Shown here: positions 1 to 8,295 of the stretch, piece by piece
Layout of the letters: each line of letters begins with the position of its first letter
Position numbering within the stretch: the stretch's first letter is position 1
Assembly: GCF_000717995.1 (NCBI RefSeq)
Contig: NZ_JODM01000025.1
Coordinates: 186,001-250,000 of the forward strand
Reading direction: 5' to 3'
Source: Streptomyces violaceorubidus
GTDB lineage: Bacteria > Actinomycetota > Actinomycetes > Streptomycetales > Streptomycetaceae
Length of the DNA stretch: 64,000 bases
Program-made: the position numbers and the translations under genes
Notes under the pieces: generated by a model
Seen by the model: only the letters and a program-made list of their open reading frames with translations
What the model was told of the DNA's origin: nothing
The model's database searches: none

Positions 1-169
1 ACAGGCACCGCAGCAGCGTGGTCTTGCCGCTGCCGCGCGGGCCGCTCACGGCGAGGATCTCGCCCTCGCGCACGCCGAGCGACACGCCTTGCAGCGCGGG
101 GGAGCCGTCGTGGTGCTGGAAGTGCAGGGCACGGGCCCAGAGCACGTCGTTGTCCGGCGGGGCCTCCAT
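1..169 (-). CDS. ABC transporter ATP-binding protein, N-terminal part (runs off window)
   Basis: Only the first 56 residues lie in the window; the gene continues past base 1. They hold the start of an ABC nucleotide-binding domain, with a Walker A motif GPRGSGKTT at residues 43-51 after a typical beta-sheet lead-in (ALQGVSLGVREGEILAVSG). The start chosen is the ATG at 169-167, which gives a normal N-terminus for the family; no strong ribosome binding site is visible. The protein should couple ATP hydrolysis to transport, but the substrate and partner permease lie outside the window. The short compact N-terminus is like that of LolD/MacB-type exporters, but that is only an impression. Confidence 0.8.
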   Translation of the reverse strand, partial: MEAPPDNDVLWARALHFQHHDGSPALQGVSLGVREGEILAVSGPRGSGKTTLLRCL

Positions 170-373
170 GGGCGTACACCTCGGTTCTGATCCGTATTTC
201 CCCGGTCCTGCCCCCCTTCCGGGGGAACGAAGACGGGGCCGATCGGTCACTGGGCACGCTAAGCAGTCCCCGCGCGGAGGCCGGACAGCACGAGGCCCCG
301 GGCCGCCGTGTCTCACTCGAACGGGCGGCGCCGGGGCCGGTGATGATCTTCCCAAAGGATGATCAGAAGGTGA

Positions 374-1747
374 TCAGAGCTTCGTCCACGCCTCCGTCAG
401 CGTGGCGCGCAGGATCTGCTCGATCTCGTCGAAGGTCTCCTGGTCGGAGATCAGCGGCGGGGCGAGCTGGATGACCGGGTCGCCGCGGTCGTCGGCACGG
501 CAGTACAGGCCGTTCTCGAAGAGCTTCTTGGAGAGGAAGCCGTACAGGACGCGCTCGGTCTCCTCGTCGTTGAAGGACTCCTTGGTGGCCTTGTCCTTGA
601 CCAGCTCGATGCCGTAGAAGAAGCCGTTGCCGCGGACGTCGCCGACGATCGGCAGGTCGTGCAGCTTCTCCAGGGTGGCGCGGAAGGCGCCCTCGTTGTC
701 GAGCACGTGCTGGTTGAGGCCCTCGCGCTCGAACAGGTCGAGGTTGGCGAGGCCGACCGCGGCGGAGACCGGGTGGCCGCCGAAGGTGTAGCCGTGCAGG
801 AAGGTGTTGTCGCCCTTGTAGAACGGCTCGGCCAGGCGGTCGGAGACGATGCAGGCGCCGATCGGGGAGTAGCCCGAGGTCATGCCCTTCGCGCAGGTGA
901 TCATGTCCGGGACGTAGCCGAACTTGTCGCAGGCGAAGGTCGTGCCCAGGCGGCCGAAGGCGCAGATGACCTCGTCCGAGACGAGCAGTACGTCGTACTG
1001 GTCGCAGATCTCGCGGACCCGCTGGAAGTAGCCGGGCGGGGGCGGGAAGCAGCCGCCGGCGTTCTGCACGGGCTCCAGGAAGACCGCCGCGACCGTGTCC
1101 GGGCCCTCGAAGAGGATCTGCTGCTCGATCTGGTCGGCGGCCCAGCGGCCGAAGGCCTCGGGGTCGTCGCCGAAGAGCGGGGCGCGGTAGATGTTGGTGT
1201 TCGGCACCTTGTGCGCGCCCGGAACGAGCGGCTCGAAGGGGGCCTTCAGCGCGGGCAGGCCCGTGATGGACAGGGCGCCCTGCGGGGTGCCGTGGTAGGC
1301 CACCGCGCGGGAGATCACCTTGTACTTGGTGGGCTTGCCGGTCAGCTTGAAGTACTGCTTGGCGAGCTTCCAGGCGGTCTCGACCGCCTCGCCGCCGCCG
1401 GTGGTGAAGAAGACCTTGTTGAGGTCGCCGGGGGCCTCGTTCGCCAGGCGCTCGGCCAGCTCGACGGCCTTGGGGTGGGCGTAGGACCACACCGGGAAGA
1501 AGGCGAGCTCCTGCGCCTGCTTCGCGGCGGCCTCGGCCAGCTCCGTGCGGCCGTGTCCGGCCTGGACCACGAACAGACCGGCGAGGCCGTCGAGGTAGCG
1601 CTTGCCCTTGTCGTCGAAGATGTGGGTGCCCTCACCGCGGACGATGGTGGGGACGGGGGCGTTCTCGTACGACGACATGCGGGTGAAGTGCATCCACAGG
1701 TGGTCGTACGCGGCCTTGCTGAGGTCCTTGGGGCTGTCGGTGCTCAC
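374..1747 (-). CDS. Class III PLP aminotransferase, SpuC-like (putrescine or other diamine/omega-amino acid to pyruvate)
   Basis: A 457-residue PLP-dependent class III aminotransferase. The start is a GTG two bases after the stop of the upstream Lrp/AsnC gene, so the two are probably translationally coupled. Visible landmarks are the FTTGGGEAVETAWKLA cofactor-phosphate region (about residues 114-129), the PLP-ring aspartate D258 in SDEVICAFGRLG, and the Schiff-base lysine K287 in CAKGMTSG. The IYRAP and PPPPGY segments are typical of the pyruvate-dependent putrescine/omega-amino acid branch (SpuC type) rather than the 2-oxoglutarate GABA branch. With the divergent aminoaldehyde dehydrogenase at 2429, the likely role is deamination of putrescine or a related diamine to the aminoaldehyde. 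Substrate is inferred; beta-alanine or another omega-amino acid is the main alternative. Confidence 0.9.
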   Translation of the reverse strand: MSTDSPKDLSKAAYDHLWMHFTRMSSYENAPVPTIVRGEGTHIFDDKGKRYLDGLAGLFVVQAGHGRTELAEAAAKQAQELAFFPVWSYAHPKAVELAERLANEAPGDLNKVFFTTGGGEAVETAWKLAKQYFKLTGKPTKYKVISRAVAYHGTPQGALSITGLPALKAPFEPLVPGAHKVPNTNIYRAPLFGDDPEAFGRWAADQIEQQILFEGPDTVAAVFLEPVQNAGGCFPPPPGYFQRVREICDQYDVLLVSDEVICAFGRLGTTFACDKFGYVPDMITCAKGMTSGYSPIGACIVSDRLAEPFYKGDNTFLHGYTFGGHPVSAAVGLANLDLFEREGLNQHVLDNEGAFRATLEKLHDLPIVGDVRGNGFFYGIELVKDKATKESFNDEETERVLYGFLSKKLFENGLYCRADDRGDPVIQLAPPLISDQETFDEIEQILRATLTEAWTKL

Positions 1748-1749
1748 GA

Positions 1750-2265
1750 TTATCGGGTTCCCCACATATAGGTCTGCTTCTTGAGCTTGAGGTAGACGAA
1801 GCTCTCGGTGGAGCGCACGCCGGGCACCGCCCGGATGCGTCGGTTGATGACCTCGAGGAGATGGTCGTCGTCCTCGCAGACGACCTCCACCATCAGGTCG
1901 AAGGAGCCCGCGGTCATCACCACGTACTCGCACTCGGACATGGCCGACAGCGCCTCGGCCACCGACTCCACGTCGCCCTCGACGTTGACACCGACCATCG
2001 CCTGGCGCCGGAAGCCCACGGTGAGCGGGTCCGTGACGGCGACGATCTGCATCACGCCCTGGTCGAGCAGCTTCTGGACGCGCTGGCGCACCGCCGCCTC
2101 CGACAGGCCCACGGCCTTGCCGATGGCGGCGTACGGCCGGCGGCCGTCCTCCTGGAGCTGCTCGATGATGGCGAGGGAGACGGCGTCCAACGGGGGACCG
2201 CCGTTCCTGGACTCGCGGGAGTCCTTCTGGTCTGCGCTTCGACTGGCCACGGCTTCACTGTGCAC
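1750..2265 (-). CDS. Lrp/AsnC-family transcriptional regulator
   Basis: A 171-residue regulator starting at GTG 2265; an upstream in-frame ATG would add an unlikely 25-residue extension. An AsnC-type helix-turn-helix occupies about residues 25-80 (LDAVSLAIIEQLQEDGRRPYAAIG, then GLSEAAVRQRVQKLLDQGVM), followed by a RAM ligand-binding domain to the C-terminus. The family forms octamers or dimers that sense amino acids. It is transcribed ahead of the aminotransferase and divergently from the aldehyde dehydrogenase at 2429, so it is probably the local regulator of both, with operators in the 163-base gap. The ligand is unknown; a polyamine catabolite or amino acid is plausible from context only. 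Confidence 0.92.
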   Translation of the reverse strand: MHSEAVASRSADQKDSRESRNGGPPLDAVSLAIIEQLQEDGRRPYAAIGKAVGLSEAAVRQRVQKLLDQGVMQIVAVTDPLTVGFRRQAMVGVNVEGDVESVAEALSAMSECEYVVMTAGSFDLMVEVVCEDDDHLLEVINRRIRAVPGVRSTESFVYLKLKKQTYMWGTR

Positions 2266-2360
2266 GACGTCTCGACAGTTTCGCAAGGTTGGATCGATGA
2301 AATTCGTTGTTTGGCTCGCTTCAAGCTGCGGATATCGCAACCCTGGGGCCGGTGGGGGTG

Positions 2361-2388
2361 TTGAAAACGTCGGCGCTCCGTCTAGGGT
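2361..2388 (+). promoter_or_regulatory. Candidate vegetative promoter for the aldehyde dehydrogenase at 2429
   Basis: TTGAAA at 2361-2366 and TAGGGT at 2383-2388 are separated by 16 bases, a fair match to the Streptomyces HrdB-type consensus (TTGACR, TANNNT). It would give an RNA starting about 35 bases before the GTG. Inferred from sequence only. Confidence 0.4.
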
Positions 2389-2428
2389 GGTGTCTCAGTC
2401 AATGGACACCGAACCTGGAGGGCCGGCA

Positions 2429-3868
2429 GTGAGCACCGAGCTGCGTCGTTTGCGCAACTACATCGACGGTGAGTTCCGGGACGCCGCCGACGGACGGACC
2501 ACGGACGTGGTCAACCCCGCCACCGGCGAGGCGTACGCGTCCGCCCCCCTGTCCGGGCAGGCCGACGTGGACGCCGCCATGGAGGCCGCCGCGGCGGCCT
2601 TCCCGGCCTGGCGCGACACGACCCCGGCCGAGCGGCAGAAGGCCCTGCTGAAGATCGCGGACGCGTTCGAGGAGCGGGCCGAGGAACTGATCGCGGCCGA
2701 GGTGGAGAACACGGGCAAGCCGATCGGGCTGACCCGCTCCGAGGAGATCCCGCCGATGGTCGACCAGATCCGCTTCTTCGCGGGCGCGGCGCGGATGCTG
2801 GAAGGCCGCGGCGCCGGCGAGTACATGGAGGGTCTGACCTCCTTCGTGCGCCGCGAGCCCATCGGTGTCTGCGCGCAGGTCGCGCCGTGGAACTACCCGA
2901 TGATGATGGCCGTGTGGAAGTTCGCCCCGGCGCTCGCCGCGGGCAACACGGTCGTCCTCAAGCCCTCGGACACCACCCCCGCCTCCACGGTCCTGATGGC
3001 CGACATCATCGGCTCGATCGTGCCCAAGGGCGTCTTCAACGTCGTCTGCGGCGACCGCGACACCGGCCGCCTGATGGTCGAGCACCCGACCCCGGCCATG
3101 GCCTCCATCACCGGTTCCGTGCGGGCCGGCATGTCGGTCGCCGAGTCGGCGTCCAAGGACCTCAAGCGGGTCCACCTGGAGCTGGGCGGCAAGGCCCCGG
3201 TGGTGGTCTTCGAGGACACCGACATCCCCAAGGCCGTCGCGGGCATCTCGGAGGCGGGCTACTTCAACGCCGGGCAGGACTGCACGGCGGCCACCCGCGT
3301 GCTCGTCCACGAGTCGGTCCACGACGAGTTCGTGAGCGCGCTCGCCAAGGCCGCGTCCGAGATCAAGACCGGGCAGCCCGACGACGAGGACGTGCTCTAC
3401 GGCCCGCTCAACAACCCCAACCAGCTCAAGCAGGTCGCCGGGTTCGTCGAGCGCCTGCCCGCGCACGCCAAGGTCGAGGCGGGCGGCCACCGGGTCGGCG
3501 ACAAGGGCTACTTCTACGCGCCGACCGTCGTCTCCGGCCTCAAGCAGGACGACGAGATCATCCAGCAGGAGGTCTTCGGCCCGGTCATCACCGTCCAGTC
3601 CTTCCGCGACGAGGACCAGGCCGTCGAGTGGGCCAACGGCGTCGAGTACGCGCTGGCCTCCTCCGTGTGGACCAAGGACCACGGCCGCGCCATGCGGATG
3701 TCCAAGAGGCTCGACTTCGGCTGCGTGTGGATCAACACCCACATCCCGCTGGTCGCCGAGATGCCGCACGGCGGCTTCAAGAAGTCCGGCTACGGCAAGG
3801 ACCTGTCGGGGTACGGCTTCGAGGACTACACGCGGATCAAGCACGTGATGACGTCGCTGGACGCCTGA
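2429..3868 (+). CDS. Aldehyde dehydrogenase, gamma-aminobutyraldehyde dehydrogenase type (PatD/PuuC-like)
   Basis: A 479-residue NAD(P)-dependent aldehyde dehydrogenase. The GTG start at 2429 has a ribosome binding site GGAGGG six bases upstream; an in-frame ATG at 2402 lies before that site and is rejected. The whole ALDH fold is present: APWNYP (about 153-158), the cofactor-binding VVLKPSDTTPAS stretch, the general base E251 in LELGGK, and the catalytic cysteine C285 in AGQDCTAATR. The GQDCTA form is typical of aminoaldehyde dehydrogenases that oxidise 4-aminobutyraldehyde to GABA. It is divergent from the Lrp/aminotransferase pair and probably takes that transaminase's product. It is paralogous to the dehydrogenase at 9680. 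Confidence 0.9.
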   Translation: MSTELRRLRNYIDGEFRDAADGRTTDVVNPATGEAYASAPLSGQADVDAAMEAAAAAFPAWRDTTPAERQKALLKIADAFEERAEELIAAEVENTGKPIGLTRSEEIPPMVDQIRFFAGAARMLEGRGAGEYMEGLTSFVRREPIGVCAQVAPWNYPMMMAVWKFAPALAAGNTVVLKPSDTTPASTVLMADIIGSIVPKGVFNVVCGDRDTGRLMVEHPTPAMASITGSVRAGMSVAESASKDLKRVHLELGGKAPVVVFEDTDIPKAVAGISEAGYFNAGQDCTAATRVLVHESVHDEFVSALAKAASEIKTGQPDDEDVLYGPLNNPNQLKQVAGFVERLPAHAKVEAGGHRVGDKGYFYAPTVVSGLKQDDEIIQQEVFGPVITVQSFRDEDQAVEWANGVEYALASSVWTKDHGRAMRMSKRLDFGCVWINTHIPLVAEMPHGGFKKSGYGKDLSGYGFEDYTRIKHVMTSLDA

Positions 3869-3903
3869 CGTCCGACGCCTGACGCCTCGCGCCCTCGGCT
3901 CGT

Positions 3904-3946
3904 GCGCGGCCCCGGACGGGCAACCCGTTCCCGTCCGGGGCCGCGC
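3904..3946. terminator. Strong hairpin terminator after the aldehyde dehydrogenase
   Basis: A perfect 17-base-pair inverted repeat (3904-3920 with 3930-3946, arm GCGCGGCCCCGGACGGG) with a 9-base loop lies 35 bases after the stop codon at 3868. As usual in Streptomyces there is no U-tract. Confidence 0.8.
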
Positions 3947-3983
3947 CGCGTGTGGGTCCGTGAACTCGGCCCGGTCGACAGGG

Positions 3984-4280
3984 TGTCGCCTCGGAGAGCG
4001 GGCGACCGTGCCGGGCTGGTGGCGGCGCCGTCTCCCCGCCCTGCGCGAGCGGTACCCGGCCGTGCCGGAGGCCGCTCGGCCGCCTACCAGATCGCGCTGA
4101 ACGCCCTTGGCCTGCACGGACTGGTCCACCTCGCGCAGGCCGGGCTGGTGCGCGGCGACCCGCCCGGGGCGGCCACCTCACCGCTGGTCGTGGTCCCGTT
4201 CACCCTGTGGGCCCGGGGCCGGCTGCGCCGCGCCGGGGTCCTGCGCGCCACCCGCCCGCGCGACCCCGCCGTAGGGCTCG
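3984..4280 (+). pseudogene. Remnant of an HXXEE-domain membrane protein
   Basis: Two protein fragments in different frames resemble the actinobacterial HXXEE family (PF13787). From 3987 one frame reads RLGERATVPGWWRRRLPALR and on to RYPAVPE, which looks like the segment just after the HxxEE motif (normally EELATVPGW). From about 4070 the next frame reads GGRSAAYQIALNALGLHG, then LVHLAQAGLVRG and PLVVVPFTLWARGRLRRAG, the second half of the domain. The N-terminus, the HxxEE motif and roughly 40-50 middle residues are missing, and the frame changes at the join. No start codon with a ribosome binding site serves it. The family match is from memory of conserved blocks, so the call is moderate. Confidence 0.6.
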
Positions 4281-4311
4281 GCGCACGCGGTGGCGCGTCG
4301 GGTGACGGGGG

Positions 4312-5472
4312 CTACCGAAGCGCGGCCGCGGTGATCGCGTCGGCGACCGGATTGCGCGCGGTGCTCTTGGCGTCGGTGGAGTTGACCGAGTAGACCAGGG
4401 TGCGACGCAGGTCGCGGGTGCCGCCGATGAAGGCGCTGTAGCCGTAGCGCGCCCCCGACTTGCCCCAGAAGACCTGGCCGTCGGCCTCCTGGTACTCCAG
4501 CCCGGCGCTCAGGGTCGCGTCCGGGACGCCCGCCGGAGTCGTGAACATCTCCTCCAGCTCGGGCTGCGGCACGATCTCTCCCCGGAACAGCTTTGTGAGC
4601 AGCCTCTCCAGGTCGCCGGTGGTGGAGATCATGTCGCCCGCCGCCCAGCGGTCCGCCTGGTTCCACTCGGTCACGTCGACCAGCCTCGTCGTGCCGTCCG
4701 GCCGCTCCACCGCCTGATAGCCCCGGTTGTGCGGGCCCCGGATGCGGGGACCGGTGCCCGGGAAGTACGTGTGGTGCATGCCGGCCGGGCGCAGGACGAG
4801 ACGTGCGGCCTCCGAGGCGTACGAGCGTCCCGTGACCTTCTCGATCAGCAGGCCGAGGATCGTGTAGTTGATGTTCAGGTACTGCTGGCGCGTCCCCGGG
4901 ACGAAGTCCTCCGGGCCCTTGGCGATCGCCGACGCCGCGACCCGCTGCGGGGTGAGGGTCTCGTACCGGTGCGCGTACGCCTGAGCGAAGTCGTCGCCGA
5001 GGCCGTCGCCCGGCTTGATGCCGCTGGTGTGGTTCAGCAGGTGGCGCACGCTGATCGGCTGCTCGAAGTCCGGCGTGAACAGGTCCGGGAGATAGCCCTG
5101 GACGGGCGCGTCCAGGTCGATCTCGTCCTGGGCGGCGAGGCGCAGGACGGTGGCCGCGGTGACGACCTTCGTGATCGAACCGGCCCGGAAGCGGGCGTCG
5201 GGGTGGGCCGGCCGGGCACTGGCCAGGTCGCGCACCCCCGCGCTGCCGTGCCAGTCGCCGCCGGGGGTGCCGACCCGTACGAGCGAGGCGGTGGCGTACC
5301 GGTTCGGCAGTCCCGCGATGGCGGCGCGCAGCGCTTCCTCGTCCGGTCCCCGCCGATCGGTGGAGTTGGAGGCGGGGGCGGGCGGCGCGGCGAAGGCGGG
5401 GGCCGCCAGCGGGCCGGCGGCCAGGGCGAGGACGACTGAGGCGGCGAGAACCGCATGGGTACGGGCACGCAT
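4312..5472 (-). CDS. Secreted serine hydrolase, class C beta-lactamase / D-Ala-D-Ala carboxypeptidase fold
   Basis: A 386-residue protein with an N-terminal signal peptide (MRARTHAVLAASVVLALAAG, cleavage likely after AFA near residue 28), so it is exported. The penicillin-binding active-site motifs are all visible: SITK at residues 99-102 (nucleophile Ser and Lys), YLN at 198-200 in QQYLNINYTILG, and a KSG triad near residue 340 in WGKSGARYG. HLLNHTSGI is the usual loop of this family. No lipobox or C-terminal membrane anchor is present. It may trim peptidoglycan peptides or hydrolyse an ester or amide; the family spans carboxypeptidases, esterases and beta-lactamases, and the exact substrate cannot be told from sequence. 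It appears monocistronic. Confidence 0.88.
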   Translation of the reverse strand: MRARTHAVLAASVVLALAAGPLAAPAFAAPPAPASNSTDRRGPDEEALRAAIAGLPNRYATASLVRVGTPGGDWHGSAGVRDLASARPAHPDARFRAGSITKVVTAATVLRLAAQDEIDLDAPVQGYLPDLFTPDFEQPISVRHLLNHTSGIKPGDGLGDDFAQAYAHRYETLTPQRVAASAIAKGPEDFVPGTRQQYLNINYTILGLLIEKVTGRSYASEAARLVLRPAGMHHTYFPGTGPRIRGPHNRGYQAVERPDGTTRLVDVTEWNQADRWAAGDMISTTGDLERLLTKLFRGEIVPQPELEEMFTTPAGVPDATLSAGLEYQEADGQVFWGKSGARYGYSAFIGGTRDLRRTLVYSVNSTDAKSTARNPVADAITAAALR

Positions 5473-5626
5473 CGACTACTCCAGGCGAAGGCGGTTGCGG
5501 TGGAAGGATCGTGATCATCCTTGTGCGCCGCGTCCCGTGGTGGATCGTCTGTGAGGTAGGGTGCCCACCCCCCGACAGGGCTCGGGGAACGCCCCCATGA
5601 AGAGCGGGAGTTGTGCGGGTCGCCCC

Positions 5627-6340
5627 TTACGGGACCGCAGCGGTCGCGGTGGCGTCGCGCAGCGCGCACAGCACGTCGACGCGGTTGGTGGTCATCGAGT
5701 CGACGCCCAGGGCACGCAGGCGGCGCATGGAGCGGCGGGTGTCCGGGGTCCACACGGACAGCAGGAGTCCGTCGGCGTGGACGCGGTCGGCCAGGGCCCG
5801 GTGGACCAGCCCGAAGCGGTAGTTGAGCCACCGCGGACGCACCGCCGCCAGCAGCGCGGGCCGGGGCGGGGCGGCCGTGGTCCAGGTCATGGCGATCTCG
5901 GCGGCCGGGTCGGCGGCCCGCACGGCGAGCATGGCGGCGGCGCCCGCCGTGTAGTACACCCGGTCCCGTGCCCCGCACTCGCGGACCACGTCCACGATGC
6001 GCCGCACGGCCCGCTCGCCGGGCCCGCCCGGCAGGTCCAGCATCAGCCGGCTGCCGTCGGTGGCCGCCAGGGCCTCCGCGAGCGTCGGCACCCGGCCCCC
6101 GGTCAGCCCTCGCACCTCCTCGGCCGACAGGGAGCGCAGCGGCCGGTCGTGCCCCCACAGCCGCTTCAGCGTCTCGTCGTGCAGCAGCACCGGCACGCCG
6201 TCCCGGGTGAGACGCACATCGGTCTCGACCGCGTCCGCGCCGCGCTCCAGGGCGGAACGCAGCGAGGCGATCGTGTTCTCGCGGTGCCGGTAGGGGTCGC
6301 CGCGGTGGGCGACTGCGGTCAGGGGGCGCGGGGTGGGCAT
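5627..6340 (-). CDS. Glycerophosphodiester phosphodiesterase
   Basis: A 237-residue TIM-barrel GDPD. The catalytic pattern is intact: AHRGDPYRHRENT with H12 and R13, the metal ligands E39 and D41 in VETDVRLTRDG, and H54 in LLHDETL. The family hydrolyses glycerophosphodiesters to glycerol-3-phosphate plus an alcohol such as choline or ethanolamine. No signal peptide is seen, so it should be cytosolic and act on imported or phospholipid-derived substrates. The ATG at 6340 follows the adenosine deaminase stop by 14 bases, so the two minus-strand genes are probably co-transcribed, both salvaging nutrients. Confidence 0.9.
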   Translation of the reverse strand: MPTPRPLTAVAHRGDPYRHRENTIASLRSALERGADAVETDVRLTRDGVPVLLHDETLKRLWGHDRPLRSLSAEEVRGLTGGRVPTLAEALAATDGSRLMLDLPGGPGERAVRRIVDVVRECGARDRVYYTAGAAAMLAVRAADPAAEIAMTWTTAAPPRPALLAAVRPRWLNYRFGLVHRALADRVHADGLLLSVWTPDTRRSMRRLRALGVDSMTTNRVDVLCALRDATATAAVP

Positions 6341-6354
6341 GGTGGGGGCAACTC

Positions 6355-7416
6355 TCAGGAGGCGAGCCAGCGGGCGGTGTACGTGTCGATCTCGTCGGCG
6401 AGGCGTGCCTTGCCCGGCGCGTCGAGGAAGGAGGCCTCGACCCCGTTCTTCGCCAGGTCGGCCAGGCCGCGCTCGTCGAGGCCGAGGAGCCGGGCGGCCA
6501 CGGCGTACTCGTTGTTGAGGTCGGTGCCGAACATCGGCGGGTCGTCGGAGTTGATCGTCACCAGCACACCGGCGCGGGCGAACTCCTTGATCGGGTGCTC
6601 GTCCAGGGTGCGCACCGCGCGGGTGGCGATGTTCGAGGTGGGGCACACCTCCAGCGGGATGCGCCGCTCGGCGAGGTGGGCGAGGAGCTCCGGGTCCCGC
6701 GCGGAGCTGGTGCCGTGGCCGATGCGTTCGGCGCGCAGGTCGGTGAGGGCGTCCCACACGGTCTGCGGGCCGGTCGTCTCGCCCGCGTGCGGCACCGAGT
6801 GCAGGCCCGCGGCGATCGCCCGGTCGAAGTACGGCTTGAACTGCGGGCGGGCCACCCCGATCTCGGGTCCGCCGAGCCCGAAGGAGACCAGGCCCTCCGG
6901 GCGCAGCCGGTCGTCGGTGGCGAGCCGCGCCGTCTCCTCGGCGGACTCCAGACCGGCCTCCCCCGGGATGTCGAAGCACCAGCGCAGTACGGTCCCGAAC
7001 TCGGCCTCGGCCGCCTTGCGGGCGTCCTCGATCGCGTCCATGAAGGCGCCCTCGTCGATGCCGCGCCGGGTGGAGGAGAACGGCGTGATGGTCAGCTCGG
7101 CGTACCGCACCTGCTGCCGGGCCATGTCCCGGGCCACCTCGTAGGTCAGCAGCCGGACGTCCTCCGGGGTGCGGATCAGGTCGACCACGGACAGGTACAC
7201 ATCGATGAAGTGCGCGAAGTCCGTGAACGTGAAGTAGTCGGCCAGGGCCTCGGGATCGCTGGGGACCTTGGAGTCGGGGTGGCGCGCGGCCAGTTCGGAG
7301 ACGATGCGCGGGGAGGCGGAGCCGACGTGGTGGACGTGCAGTTCGGCCTTCGGCAGTCCGGCGATGAAGGCGTGCAGGTCGCGTGGGACGTCGGGGTCGA
7401 CGAGGTGCTCGGTCAA
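6355..7416 (-). CDS. Adenosine deaminase family protein
   Basis: A 353-residue metal-dependent purine deaminase. A TTG start at 7416 is chosen because a strong GGAGG lies seven bases upstream and the protein then begins MTEHLVDP; no ATG fits. Zinc-site and catalytic motifs are present: HVH at residues 27-29, HAGETTGP with the metal His and catalytic Glu, IGHGTS, CPTSNI, and NSDDPPMF. The N-terminal motif reads HVHHVGSASP instead of the classical HxHLDGS, which marks a distinct actinobacterial subfamily. It should deaminate adenosine to inosine, though related subfamilies act on other 6-aminopurines, so the substrate is likely but not certain. It precedes the GDPD gene in a two-gene unit. Confidence 0.85.
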   Translation of the reverse strand: MTEHLVDPDVPRDLHAFIAGLPKAELHVHHVGSASPRIVSELAARHPDSKVPSDPEALADYFTFTDFAHFIDVYLSVVDLIRTPEDVRLLTYEVARDMARQQVRYAELTITPFSSTRRGIDEGAFMDAIEDARKAAEAEFGTVLRWCFDIPGEAGLESAEETARLATDDRLRPEGLVSFGLGGPEIGVARPQFKPYFDRAIAAGLHSVPHAGETTGPQTVWDALTDLRAERIGHGTSSARDPELLAHLAERRIPLEVCPTSNIATRAVRTLDEHPIKEFARAGVLVTINSDDPPMFGTDLNNEYAVAARLLGLDERGLADLAKNGVEASFLDAPGKARLADEIDTYTARWLAS

Positions 7417-7571
7417 GGGTTCCTCCCCGGGGCGGTGTCCCGGGCCGCGGGGCGGCGGCGGGGCACGGGTGATCGGCTGATCGGTCGTTCGGGGATCATC
7501 GTAGGCCGGTCTCACGCCCGGCGGCCCGGGACCGTAGCATGGCGGGCACGAACGACCCGGGGGGACAGCAC

Positions 7572-8237
7572 ATGACGGACGCGATACGGCCGGACGGGGA
7601 ACCTTCCGGCGCCCACGACCCCTGGGCACCCCCGGAGAGCGGGCCGTCCCTGGACAAGGGCGCCGGTGCCGGGCAGCCGCCCCGGCCGTCCCAGCCGCCC
7701 GCCTCCGACGTGCCGCCCCCCTGGCAGCCGCCGCCCTGCGTGCACGACCAGGCCACGGTCACCTCGATGCCCGGCGCCGGGTTCCCCGGCCCCGACTCCG
7801 CGGTGCCCCCTCCGCCCCTCGCCCCCGGTGGCGCCGGTGTCCCGGGCGGGTACGGCTATCCCGGGTACGGCCAGGGCTACGGCTGGCCCGGCATGCAGAT
7901 GCCCCCGCAGAACGGGCTCGGTACCGCCTCGATGGTGCTGGGCATCCTCGCCTGCGCGCTCTTCTGCCTGTACGGCGTCGTCTCCCTGGTGCTCGGCGTC
8001 CTCGCCGTGGTCTTCGGGATCAAGGGCCGCCGCAAGGCGGAGAGCGGCCTGGCCACCAACCACGGTCAGGCACAGGCCGGATTCGTCATGGGCATCATCG
8101 GCATCGTCCTCGGCGTCGCCGTGATCGTGCTGCTCGCCATCGGGATCACCGCCGCCATCAACGAGGACTCGGACTACGACGACCCCTCCTACGGGTCCCC
8201 GCGCCCCGCGCAGGTCTCCGTCACCGCGGAAAGCTGA
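7572..8237 (+). CDS. DUF4190 membrane protein
   Basis: A 221-residue protein with a proline/glycine-rich cytosolic-type N-terminus (about residues 1-110, with GYGYPGYGQGYGWPG near the end) followed by a DUF4190 core: two hydrophobic helices (MVLGILACALFCLYGVVSL onward, and FVMGIIGIVLGVAVIVLLAI) joined by the conserved basic GIKGRRKAESG loop. It ends in a short acidic/tyrosine tail. The ATG at 7572 follows GGGGGACA. The family is common in actinobacteria, often near cell-envelope or division genes, but has no assigned biochemical function. The next gene is a shorter paralogue in the same direction, so the pair probably arose by tandem duplication. Confidence 0.85.
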   Translation: MTDAIRPDGEPSGAHDPWAPPESGPSLDKGAGAGQPPRPSQPPASDVPPPWQPPPCVHDQATVTSMPGAGFPGPDSAVPPPPLAPGGAGVPGGYGYPGYGQGYGWPGMQMPPQNGLGTASMVLGILACALFCLYGVVSLVLGVLAVVFGIKGRRKAESGLATNHGQAQAGFVMGIIGIVLGVAVIVLLAIGITAAINEDSDYDDPSYGSPRPAQVSVTAES

Positions 8238-8295
8238 GCTCGTCCCCGCAGGGTTGCCTCTACGATGTCAAGCGCCAACGAGGGGAGAGCAGTTC

